Assembly (NCBI GenBank): GCA_963978545.1
Contig: OZ021732.1
Location: forward strand, 65,789,214 to 65,853,213
DNA length: 64,000 nt
Direction of reading: 5' to 3'
Source of the DNA: Linyphia triangularis
Lineage: Eukaryota > Arthropoda > Arachnida > Araneae > Linyphiidae
Part shown: positions 10,308 to 20,830 of the stretch, piece after piece
Layout of the letters: the number at the start of each line of letters is the position of its first letter
Position numbering within the stretch: the first letter of the stretch is position 1
Translations under genes and position numbers: made by a program
The notes under the pieces: generated by a model
What the model was told of the DNA's origin: nothing
The model's database searches: none
What the model saw: the letters and a program-made list of their open reading frames with translations, nothing else

Positions 10308-10734
10308 CTAGCTGAATACCCGTGCTGCGCTACGAAATTTTACCATTAGCATTTTAGCGATCAAAAGACATTCATGTATTCTACACTTCAGACGTTTGCT
10401 CCCTTTTCGATCCCGACAAATTGATTTATCAAAATAGGAACTTTCCTTTGTTGACATTTTAAACGAAATTTATAATTGTGAATAGTAAACTGGAATAGTT
10501 TATTGTGTTTATGTTTGCTCTTAGTTCTAAATTTCAAAGTAGTAGCTGTATTGGAATTAAGTTAATTAGACATTAAGTTAATCCTCGTACAGTTTCAATG
10601 TTGCGTCGTCTTTTCATCCCTTAAAAATTCGTTAATCGATATTGGAATGACTTATTTTTTTAACATTTGCAAAAAAATATCAGAAAAATGACTACATTGG
10701 AAGAGGAACATTCGGATATCCCTCGTTTGGAACA

Positions 10735-11725
10735 TTTAACCCCTTTTCGACCACTTAAAGTGTGTTAATCGAGATCGGAATAGTTTACTTTTTCTATTTT
10801 TACCATTGTTGATATTTGTGCCGATTTTCAGAGTTGTGACTATGTGGGAAGTAGGATTTTCGAATGTCCCCCGTTTGGAACGTTTGACCCCTTTTCGACC
10901 CCTTAAAGTGTGTTAATCGAGATCGGAATAGTTTACTTTTTCTATTTTTACCATTGTTGATTTTCAGAGTTGTGACTATGTGGGAAGTAGGATTTTCGAA
11001 TGTCCCCCGTTTGGAACGTTTGACCCCTTTTCGACCCCTTAAAGTGTGTTAATCGAGATCGGAATAGTTTACTTTTTCTATTTTTACCATTGTTGATATT
11101 TGTGCCGATTTTCAGAGTTGTGACTATGTGGGAAGTAGGATTTTTGAATGTCCACCGTTTGGAACGTTTGACCCCTTTTCGACCCCTTAAAGTGTGTTAA
11201 TCGAGATCGGAATAGTTTACTTTTTCTATTTTTACCATTGTTGATATTTGTGCCGATTTTCAGAGTTGTGACTATGTGGGAAGTAGGATTTTCGAATGTC
11301 CCCCGTTTGGAACGTTTGACCCCTTTTCGACCCCTTAAAGTGTGTTAATCGAGATCGGAATAGTTTACTTTTTCTATTTTTACCATTGTTGATATTTGTG
11401 CCGATTTTCAGAGTTGTGACTATGTGGGAAGTAGGATTTTCGAATGTCCCCCGTTTGGAACGTTTGACCCCTTTTCGACCCCTTAAAGTGTTTTAATCGA
11501 GATCGGAATAGTTTACTTTTTCTATTTTTACCATTGTTGATAATTGTGCCGATTTTCAGAGTTGTGACTATGTGGGAAGTAGGATTTTCGAATGTCCCCC
11601 GTTTGGAACGTTTGACCCCTTTTCGACCCCTTAAAGTGTGTTAATCGAGATCGGAATAGTTTACTTTTTCTATTTTTACCATTGTTGATATTTGTGCCGA
11701 TTTTCAGAGTTGTGACTATGTGGGA
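10735..11725 (-). repeat. 148-bp tandem repeat array inside Helitron A (about 6.5 units)
   Basis: Unit starts spaced 148 bp apart are seen at 11045, 11193, 11341, 11489 and 11637. The unit starting at 10909 is shorter (136 bp) through a 12-bp deletion. Confidence 0.9.
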
Positions 11726-11741
11726 AGTGGGAGAATTAGTG

Positions 11742-11796
11742 ATGAGTGAGTCAGTGAGTCAGTGAGTGAGTGAGTGAGTGAGTGAGTGAGTGAGGG
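11742..11796. repeat. GTGA microsatellite at the Helitron 5' end
   Basis: Tetranucleotide run with two GTCA interruptions, placed between the 148-bp array and the element's 5' terminus. The reverse-oriented copy has it at the same place (31722-31760). Confidence 0.85.
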
Positions 11797-11818
11797 CTTT
11801 GCCTTATATATATAGAGA

Positions 11819-13605
11819 TAATTATTATTTTTTTTTTTTAAAAAGCCAAATTGCCGAAGGTTCTCTTCTCGGAAAAGGGTAGGAATTTAAAATTTCTATC
11901 AAAAATTAACGCAACAATTATAAATAAACTTTTTTTTGTGTGTGTGTAAATAAAAAAATATCGAAAGATAAACAAAACAGACAGACATTTTAAAACAAAT
12001 TTTTGCATGTCATTATTTTGAGTGCTGCTTTTTAGCCTTTGACAATATAAAGCACATGTGCCTCAAATATTATTAAACACCAGAAAGCGGCAAATTTTTA
12101 CCCACAATTCCCAATCGTGGCCATCTAGGTACACTTCATACGTCACATCCGTCCAGTATTCCTACATTTGATGCCGTTCGTTGACTTGAAGAGCTCAGAT
12201 TTTAAACAGTTGATGTTCACGCTAAATGCAATGTTATGTTTGTCCAATTGTAACGCAACCTACTTCATTTAAATTTAATTGTTTTAATCCTATTCTTAAG
12301 TAAATAAATAGTAACTGTTATGTACGAGAGCACAGAGAGTGTTATTTACCATAGATATAACACGCACACGTGCTTCACTACAACTTCAATCAGTCACTGG
12401 TCTGTGCGAGACACACGTTTGAACATGAATGAGCATGAAACAGGCAATTTCGGAGGGGGTGATTCGTATCTTGCAACACGTTGGAAAATAAACGAAATTT
12501 TTCGCTTTTTTTCAGAAAAGGACACAATTTTCAAAGAAAAAGAACAAGGAGGTATCGCTACCCTTCGAAAAATAGCTAGGGTGATCTCTGATTTTATAAA
12601 ATGGGGGGAGGATTATTTTTAATAACTTAATTAGATATACCGATGCGTGAATTCACGCATGAGGTTAATTCTAGAGGGGGAAATGGATTTTTAATGCGTG
12701 TTCACTCATATTTGGCGAACTCTGTTTCCTGGACATTCCCAGCACTGTCCAATTCCAGTCGAAGTACGGCATTTCCTTTTGCCACTAAAGACGACAAAGT
12801 AAAAACAGGACCAGAGATTATTCATCCACAGCAGATATCTAAAGAAACACATATATGCTTAAAAAAAAAAAAAAAAAAAACGACAAAATCATTAACACCA
12901 GTATTTCTCAACCAATGATGGTACACAAAAACACTTAATTTGCCTAGACAAAGTAACTGGTCTGGAACGTAACTGATATATTGTGCTGTCAATTTTTTTT
13001 ATTGAACTGAATTTAGATTATTTAGGTATTACCGTGTTGTAAAAAAATGGTATTTATTTTTGCATGTGATTGAATGCTACAAACTTTACCAGCTTGCGTA
13101 AAGATATTAGAGACAAAACCTTAAATCATAAAGAAGGATTGCGGTCAGTTAAGTAACCTACCAGTGTTATTGTTACAGAGGCGTATATAAAAGGAGCGGC
13201 ACCCCTCCCCCCCCTGAAATCAGAAATAGAAAATAATGGGTAGTTATTAATTATAATTAGTAGTCCTGTTCGGTTAACGTTTGTTCGCAAATCATTTCCG
13301 TACTTATAGCTTCTCCCAAAATAATATAGATGGAGCCAGGTGTTGCGTGAATTTAAATTATGTCCTGTCACGGCTAAACTTGATTCATCGTGGCTATGAC
13401 AGTGCGGTAAAGATACCTCCTTGGGTAAAGATCAAAGGATTTTAAATACCACCTTAGTTTGACCGTTTACCACTAGATGGCACTGGTCTAGTAGGATAGT
13501 TTTGAATAATTTCGCTTTGAATATTCACCTTCAATAGGATGTTGCTACAGGTTTGTAAGTGATTTTTGTAATTATTTACTCTTTTAATTCCCAAAAGATT
13601 ACAAA
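11819..13605. other. Non-coding, no gene recognised
   Basis: Short open frames near 12320-12918 and 13126-13371 have no recognisable domain and low-complexity ends. A possible hAT-like end (CAGAGGCGTA) at 13177 has no partner. Confidence 0.4.
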
Positions 13606-13848
13606 ATGCCGGTTTATTGCTGTGTATCTTTATGTAAGTCAAATAGCACGGTCGATAAAATATCTTTTCACGAATTCCCAGCTGATTTATTAGAACTAAA
13701 ACGTGTTCCTTTAGATAAACTGATGCTTTTTGATACTGTTCAAGAAATAATATCCTCTAAAATCAATTCTTTTCATCTAAATTTATTCAGAATTGAAAAT
13801 ATAGGATTAGATAGTCTTTTCTATATTATTTGGATTTTCTTGTTTTAA
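13606..13848 (+). pseudogene. THAP zinc-finger fragment
   Basis: The frame opens with MPVYCC...C and FHEFP, the start of a THAP C2CH DNA-binding domain (Met-Pro, first two zinc Cys, then Phe-His-x-Phe-Pro). After about 33 residues the match ends. The expected Trp, the third zinc ligand (Cys) and the fourth (His), and the AVPTIF box are missing. The remaining 47 residues are not recognised. This could be the first exon of a THAP gene, or an internally deleted P-element-type transposase. I favour a broken fragment, because no further THAP sequence follows. Confidence 0.5.
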
Positions 13849-14420
13849 TTTTTTGAGTAAGATATCTATATCATCATACTATATTTTATGATGTTCCAAT
13901 ATTTTCATTAATTAAAATTGATATTTATTTTTACTTCCTTTTTTTAATTCATTTAATAGTTAATTTGTGAATATTAGAGCAATTTATAACAGAATTTAAC
14001 AATTAACTTTGGGTTTTATTCTGGAAAAGAAATGGTCAATTACTACTTATACTTGGTCAATTAATGGCAAAATTGCTTTTGGTAAGAAATTATGATAATA
14101 TATGAAATTGTAAAAAGGACTGAAACATCATGTTAATTTATTTATTTATTAATCAATTGATATTTTGGGAAGTTTTCATAGTATTCCGTTAATAATTTTT
14201 CCAAGAAAAAAAATTAAAAGTGTAGAAACTTGCACTAAATGGTCAATTACTGATAGGTTCACCCTAGTATTAACAAACTAATGAATTAAATCATTTTTCT
14301 ATTTGCATAAAGTTATGTAAATATGCTATGGTTTCGTTTTATGATTTGTTTGTTTTGGTTAATGGTTACGATTTTCGCCACTACCCCGGATTGGCGCTGT
14401 CCAAGTAGAAAATTTATCTC
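13849..14420. other. Non-coding, no feature recognised
   Basis: AT-rich. The motif TGGTCAATTA recurs three times (about 14032, 14053 and 14240) without a clear element boundary. Confidence 0.4.
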
Positions 14421-15252
14421 GTAGGTTGTAGAGATGTGATATTTACGTTCTTTTTACTGAACAGGTGTTCTCTGCTCCCGTTCTTTTAAAATGAGCTACT
14501 CATTAACCCGTTCTTTTGAAGAACTAGTTCTTTTTTTCCAATTGCCGAAATCATAGCCCTTGGGAAGAAGTGCTATCTTCGGTAGGTCTCTGGGATAGGT
14601 CACTAGGGTCAAGGACGAATCTTTCCCCTCCACTTCACTGCTCTGTTAACGTGGCGTTTTAAAGAATGAGAGGAAAAGTTACTACGTTTTTGTGTGGTTT
14701 TCCAATGACCGCGTCAGAATAACACATACAAATTAGAAGAGACTTTTTTATATTTTCGAAAATATGATTGGGACAGTCGCACTCCTTAAATTATAAGCTT
14801 TACATATAATTTTAGTTTGAATATTTGCATTTATAATGTAGGAATTTTAAAGGAATGGAGTTTTTAATATCTAAAGTTTCCAAAACAATGGGACTCACAG
14901 AAAGTTCAAAACCTCAATGGAAAAATACAAATAAATATTGTTGCATTTTGGTATATAATTTATTAAAAGGAATGAATAAATGAATTAGAGCTCTAAATTA
15001 GAAATTAATGGAGGTATACAAAATCATAAACGATGGTGAATTTTGTATAATTTTTTTCCGACACACAAGAAATTATTATTTTTATTTTTTTTACTTTCAT
15101 TTACCCCAAGGGCGTAGCCAAAAAAAAAAAAAAATTCGGGAGAAGATATGAAATCATGTCAATAAATCATACAATCTTCTTTATCAATGCCGCATGTATT
15201 TAGTAATCAAGATAATATCTATTTTTTTGTATCCTTAGACATTAAAAAAAAA

Positions 15253-16457
15253 ACTATAATAATAAAATAAGCTGTGTGTCTGTCTGTCTGTTTATATATA
15301 GAAACCTACTTAAAATAGGAGTATAGCTTTGAAATTTTCAGCATAAAAAGTTTTGGCCTTCTAATTGTACATATTTGTCAAAGAGAATGTTACAATTTTA
15401 ATTAATTCTTTTTTAATTGATCTTTTTTTTTTACAAAGTGATTTCAAATAGAGATACAACATAAGTAGTTTTTTGCCTTCTAATTGGACTTTTGAAAAAC
15501 AGAATTTTAAATTTTTATTTAGTTTCTTTTTAATTAATTAATTAATTAATATTTTACAAAATGATTTCTAAAAGGGCTACAGCTCTAAAATTTTCAACAT
15601 AAGTAGTTTTGACCTTCTAATTGGATTTCAGAAAAACAGAATTTTAAATTTTTATTTAGTTCTTTATTAATTAATTTGTTTAATTAATTAATATATATAT
15701 TACGAAATGATTTCAAATAGGACTACAGCTTTTAAATTTTCAATATAAATAGTTGTGGCCTTCTATTGGATTTTTGAAAAACAGAATTTTAAATTTTTAT
15801 TCAGTTTCTTTTTAATTAATTTTTTTAATTAATATATATTTTACAAAACGTTTTCAAACAGGGCTACATTTCTGAAATTTTCAACGCAAGTAGTTTTGGC
15901 TTTCTAATTGGACTGACAAAAAGAATATTAAAATTTTAATTTGTTTTTTAATCAATTTTTTCACAAAAAGCGACTTCGAATAGGCATAGAGCTCTGAAAG
16001 TTTCAACATAAGTAGTTTTGGCCTCTAATTTTGCTTTCCACAAACACATGTTAAAATAATCTTAAAGGGGTGTTGTTTTATTGTTTTAAAGGGGAATTTT
16101 TTTTCTCTACAAGAGAGAGAGGCTTCCAATATTAAGGTTTTACATAGCAATTAGATTTTAGTGAGTGAAGTGAGCATATGCTTACGCAGCAATGAATCTT
16201 TCAGCGAGAGAAGCGAGCCTATGCTTGCATAGCAATGAACCTTTCAACGAGTTAAGTAAGCCCGTGTTTATGCGTCAGTGAACTATTCAGCGAACGAAGC
16301 GAGCTCGATTTTGCGTAGCGATGAACCTTTCTACGAGTGAAGCGCCAAAAACTGTGTCCTATACACGAATGACAGATTTCCGCAAAGCGAGGCCTCACAG
16401 CTAGCTGAAATATTGCACATGTTAAAATTTCGTAGCGAAGCACGGGTATTCAGCTAG
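15253..16457 (+). mobile_element. Non-autonomous Helitron, family B
   Basis: It ends GCACGGGTATTCAGCTAG before a T, the same 3' terminus as family A. The 5' end is near CTATAATAATAAAATAAGCTG, and the inverse copy shows the full TC start. The body has six degenerate units of about 130 bp, each with a block like AGTAGTTTTGGCCTTCTAAT (15340, 15465, 15600, 15745, 15885, 16010). It is followed by a section with repeated AGCGAG/GAACC words. There is no coding. Confidence 0.75.
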
Positions 16458-16563
16458 TTTTAAATAAATTTAATATTTTAAACAAAATATCAATTGATTT
16501 TTGTGTTTTAATGGCAAACCTAAAAATTTCGGGAAAGGATATATCCCGTATCCCTTCCCCTGG

Positions 16564-17195
16564 ATAAACGTTTGAATTACCCATTTGTATACATAGGGTA
16601 ATGAAAGTATAGCATTCGGTCATTAAAAATCGATTTTGTTTTTGCACTTCTCCGCGTTTTGAAACATCCAGCTTTCAAAAAAGTGGTATAGAAAAAATAT
16701 CTGTCTGTGGTCAGCATAACTCCCGAAAAAGTTGACCTACGATGTTCAAATTGAGTATGCGGGTATGTGGTGACCATGGGTACCATTTATGTTTTCGTCA
16801 AAATCACGCATGCGCACAAGGTAACTGCCATTGAAAAAATCATGTTTTTCAATTATTGCTTAAAAAAACGGCTCTAACGATTTTCATTAAAATCACTGTG
16901 GAAATGCCTCTTAAGGTGTTCTAGATATACCCACCTTCGAAATTCCCATAAAAATATTAAAAGGCGTAAAAAGTTGAAAAACGAATGCCTTCAACAAAAG
17001 TTCTCTTTCCTTGAGTATACCTCATCAACGATCGTTTTTTCTTCTCCCCTCTGTTTCACTTATAATAAAGGATAATATATAAAAACTGTAAATGACACAA
17101 TTCCACGTCAGTATGTAATCGAAAGTTGTGCGATGTTCCATACCCCTAGTTTTCATTTTAATGGTAAACTATGCTAAAAACAAGTATTTAATCGG
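16564..17195 (+). repeat. Repeat family R, reference copy
   Basis: It begins AATTACCCATTTGTATACATAGGGTAATGAAAG, a near-palindrome, and ends near GTGCGATGTTCCATACCCCTAG. Full-length and partial relatives lie at 8150, 8880, 20010, 27745, 29600, 43265, 56285 and 60290. It is non-coding; the open frames inside it are not protein-like. Confidence 0.75.
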
Positions 17196-19145
17196 CGCCA
17201 TTTGAACAACGTTTTAGTTTTTTTTTTTTTTTTTTAATTTCTAGAAAGTTACAACTTTAAATAAGTAACTCAAAAATTTAAATTATTTTTGAGCATACAC
17301 GTTTCTGAAAACAAAATTCTTATAGTATTACAACTATCTTTCTATAGAACACTTATTAAACTGAGGTAGAAAAAAAAAACTTAAAAACTAGTGAGAGATA
17401 ATTTGTTACTATCACTGTCGTGTCTACTCGTTTCTTGGATAGTAGAAATTACATTGGCCCGGTGGGGCGATAGAGGATGAGTAATTTGTGAAAGATTCCC
17501 ACAGTAGTGATAATGTAGTGTAGAAGAGATTAATTTGAAACAAAAATGTTAGAAATAGCCCAGTTCCTTTTACCAAAATAATATTTCACAATAGATTTAC
17601 AATATATGGAACACACTAGTTTTATTTCACATTATATAAAAAATACAACCTTCATTACAGTGGATTTGGAAATGTCAACGAACAACTCAGCCTGCTAAGG
17701 ATTCGAACCTAGCACCTTAAAAATATGACAAGCAACCTTTGGAATAGCATTAAACAAAAAACGACATTTCTCTTCTTTCTTAATTAATACAAATAGGAAG
17801 ACCAAGAAGAGGCTTAAGATCCAGTAGGGTTATTCTAGACAAAATAAAATACTGAATTTATAAAATACACAATACAAAAAACCGCTAATGCATGAATTCA
17901 TAATAGAAAATACCGAATTTGTAGAATTCGATATTTTCAATTATGTATTCCTATTATGCATTGTGTATATTGTGTAAGTAAAGAAAGTAAAACTGTTTAC
18001 AATTCCTCACATGGCGAGAATTCTGTGAAAGAACATGTTCTTAACAAATTTATTATAAACTCCGCAAATTTATTTTTTTAATTCTTTCAAAACCAGCTTT
18101 TATTTGTTACACACAAATATAGTGAAAAAAATTATAATAATTTCAATTTAAAATCAAGGTAAAATTAAAAAAGAAAAAAAAACTAAATGTTTTTTTTTAT
18201 TTGCTGGATGGGATTTACCGGACCAATGTAACATAGACCTAATACATTAAAAAAAAAAAAAATAATAAAAATAATAATTCCACAACGTTTTGTTACCATA
18301 AATTATGTTTCCTTTTTCCAAATTAAAAGAAAATTAAGTTTACTTAATTTAAAAACACACTTGTAACACATTATAATAAAAGAAAAACGCGGTTTCATTC
18401 CAATGCATTGATAGTTTGAATATAGAAAGAGAAATAAAATAATTTCCTTATTATTATTTTTTTATACTCAAAATAATAATAATAATAATAATAATAAAAC
18501 ATATAAGCATTAATATCTGCTGAAATTAATTGAAAAGATCTCACCCCCCCCCCCCCCCCGCGAGCATTTCAACACAGTCCTAATAATGAAATCAACAGCA
18601 TATCCGAGAAACACGGAACCAGTTCTGTAGAAGCTCCCGTTCCGACACAGAGCGGGAATGAGCAGAGAACAAGTGAACGGGAATAGTTCAAATGAACTAG
18701 CTCTTTACTGAGCAGTTCAAACTGAGCCGTTCGGAAAGAGCAACTCAGCTCAACTGTTCTGAACAGAGCTGGTTGAAAAGAACTGGCTCTTTGAAACAAA
18801 CCTGCTCATCGATAGTACTCCATATCGATGCTGTTCATCTACTCTGCGCCTGCGCAACGCAGCCCTGCTGTTAGGAGAGAGATCATGGATAAGGAATGTG
18901 TGTGAGGTGGGAGAGGGGAAAACGAAACCTTCTTCCTCAAGTGTGACGTCAGAGGTGTGACGCATAGGATCGGAGCGGGAAGGATTTCGCCTAAGATAAG
19001 AATGTAAAGGAACAGGGTTTTGGTGTGATCGAAGAACAGGATGTTCCCGCTCTTTTTAAGGAACAGGCTCAAAATAGCAGACTGTTCTTTTATTTCCCAT
19101 CCCTAGTAGGTTGGTCGTCGCGAAATGAGCCATTGTCAAAGCCTT

Positions 19146-19210
19146 ATTCCCCCTTGAATCGAGTTTAGCCTTGGTCCTGTCAAAATTAGGCACTCGATTC
19201 AAGGGGGAAT
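19146..19210. other. Perfect 19-bp inverted repeat with 27-nt loop
   Basis: The arms at 19146-19164 and 19192-19210 are exact inverses (ATTCCCCCTTGAATCGAGT). It lies 33 bp beyond the TSD of the hAT element. Confidence 0.85.
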
Positions 19211-20009
19211 GAATCCAGTACATAATTGCATGTTAAACATTGACAAGTTATAAAACAATTAGCTATGATATAATAAATCATTAGTTCAATTTTAAAAATA
19301 AACTGAAAACATAAAAACTAATCATTAAATTGTTTAGTCCCAACACTTTGTGTATAACTCCTTGAAAACTATCCTTAATCATTAAATTATAGTTCACAAA
19401 AAAAACAAAAAAATCATAATAATAATAATAATAAACCTAAATTACGATAAGCTTGGTTTCCCCCAAAATTATAACCTATATTTGCCACTGTATTGTTGGA
19501 TGCAGACAATAAGCATTAGTTGCACCAAATCATACATGTTGAACTTGAAGATTTAAATTACAATGTCCTGATAAGTGAACATCGGAGGACAAGTGCGATT
19601 ATTTTTTCACATTTGATCTCTAATAAGTGGCATGGATAAAGAGGCTACGTTTTTGACAAGTATGCGAGAAGACTCCGATTCTATTCTTAGCTTATCTGCA
19701 TTCTAAAAATGAACAGATACGACAGTGACTGGAACATATCTCTGTGTTGATTATAGGGTGGATTTATTACCTTTTTGAGAATATTGGTAAAATGTTAAAG
19801 CCTAATTTTAGATTCAATAATCTAAATAAATAATGTCTTAGTTTAAATAGAAACATCCATTTGGCACAAAGTAAAGAAGTATTTTTACCTCTCCTATCAA
19901 AAATTCATTTATTGGGAGTATTGAAAATAATTAAAAAAGTAAAAAGATGACCCTATGTTCCATCAACTCCTCCAAGAATTCGAGATATTCATAAAACTTT
20001 GCAAATAAA
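19211..20009. other. Non-coding, no feature recognised
   Basis: AT-rich sequence with an AAT microsatellite near 19415-19433. Confidence 0.5.
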
Positions 20010-20830
20010 ATTAGGAGTCATGCACATTACATAAATCACATCACATAACTTCCAATTACACTCAATACTGATTGGTCAATGTATTTAAATTTGCCATGGA
20101 TTAGTGTAATTTATAGTTTACAATTTGGTTTCTTAATTTAAAAAAATAACCAGTTTTTCAATACATAAGTAATACATTGGCTAAAAATCCCCCACAAAAA
20201 TGCAATACTGACAGTTTTTTTTTTTTAATATTACATTATCCTTTCTTGTAAGTGAAATAGAGGAAACCCGTTACTTATGAGAGATGCTCAAGAGAAGAGA
20301 TCTCAGTATTAAAGACATTCGTTTTTCAACTTTTTACACCTTTAACAAATGTGGTAGCGGAAGGTACTGCGGTCTGCCTGACCGACAGGAGGCATTGTGG
20401 GTGCTTCTGAAGATCACTTTTTACCCCAGAGTGAACGGCATTATGGAGTTTGGATTTTGACGAGTCAACATCTTACTACTGGCTGATTGCGATTGGAGAA
20501 TAAGTACCGTGGTACTCTGAACTGAACTGTGCAATGATCGGAGAAGCGCTGCGGTGTTGAACTGTGTAGATATCAGAGGACTGTAATTTAATGTGTCAAC
20601 TTTTTATTATGTGTCATCTGTAAATAACTCATCTATAATTATATTATTCCTGAAACCTTCACGGAGTGCAATTATTGTCTCCCACACAAATTTTGGAGAT
20701 GGGGATATTTAGAATATTTTAAGCGGCATTACCCCAGCGATTTTGATCAAAACAGTACAGCCATTTTTTAACAATTGCTGAAAAATATAAATTTTTCATT
20801 CCAAAACCAGTAAATTTTTTTTTTAAATCT
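20010..20830 (-). repeat. Repeat family R, split by a solo LTR
   Basis: Minus-oriented R copy: 20040-20345 and 20691-20830 match adjoining parts of the reference copy. The LTR insertion at 20350-20686 is therefore younger than this repeat. Confidence 0.65.
20346..20690. mobile_element. Solo LTR with 4-bp TSD CAAA
   Basis: A 337-bp unit begins TGTGGTAGCGG and ends CTCCCACA, giving TG...CA ends with a short terminal inversion. It is flanked by CAAA at 20346-20349 and 20687-20690. It has higher GC than its surroundings. It is unlike the LTRs at 43495 and 49041. Confidence 0.75.

Larger units (their letters stand above)
10308..11818 (-). mobile_element. Non-autonomous Helitron, family A
   Basis: Read on the minus strand it begins TCTCTATATATATA after an A and ends GGTATTCAGCTAG before a T. 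This is the A|TC...CTAG|T arrangement of Helitrons, with no target duplication. The 5' part carries a GTGA-type microsatellite, then an array of 148-bp units, then about 430 bp of unique 3' sequence. No Rep-helicase coding is present, so it must be mobilised in trans. Its unique 3' part closely matches the copy at 31697-34530. Confidence 0.85.
14421..19113. mobile_element. hAT-type element with 8-bp TSD GTAGGTTG, carrying nested insertions
   Basis: GTAGGTTG occurs at 14421-14428 and 19106-19113. The element between them begins TAGAGATGTGAT and ends ATTTCCCATCCCTA (inverse TAGGGATGGGAAAT). Subterminal regions on both sides are rich in GTTC/GAAC blocks, as in hAT elements. No transposase frame is recognised. 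Inside are Helitron B (15253-16457), an R repeat (16564-17195), an AAT microsatellite (18475-18496) and a 16-base C run (18544-18559). Confidence 0.75.

Noticed and set aside
12320..12918. Two adjoining plus-strand frames of 91-100 codons
   Set aside because: No domain, biased composition and an A-run near the end. No splice or homology support visible.
13177..13215. hAT-like end CAGAGGCGTA followed by a C-rich run; similar CAAGGGCGTAGCC at 15105
   Set aside because: No inverse partner and no TSD were found for either.
16252..16786. Three minus-strand frames of 63-69 codons
   Set aside because: They lie in Helitron B and repeat R, and related frames recur in other copies with stops.
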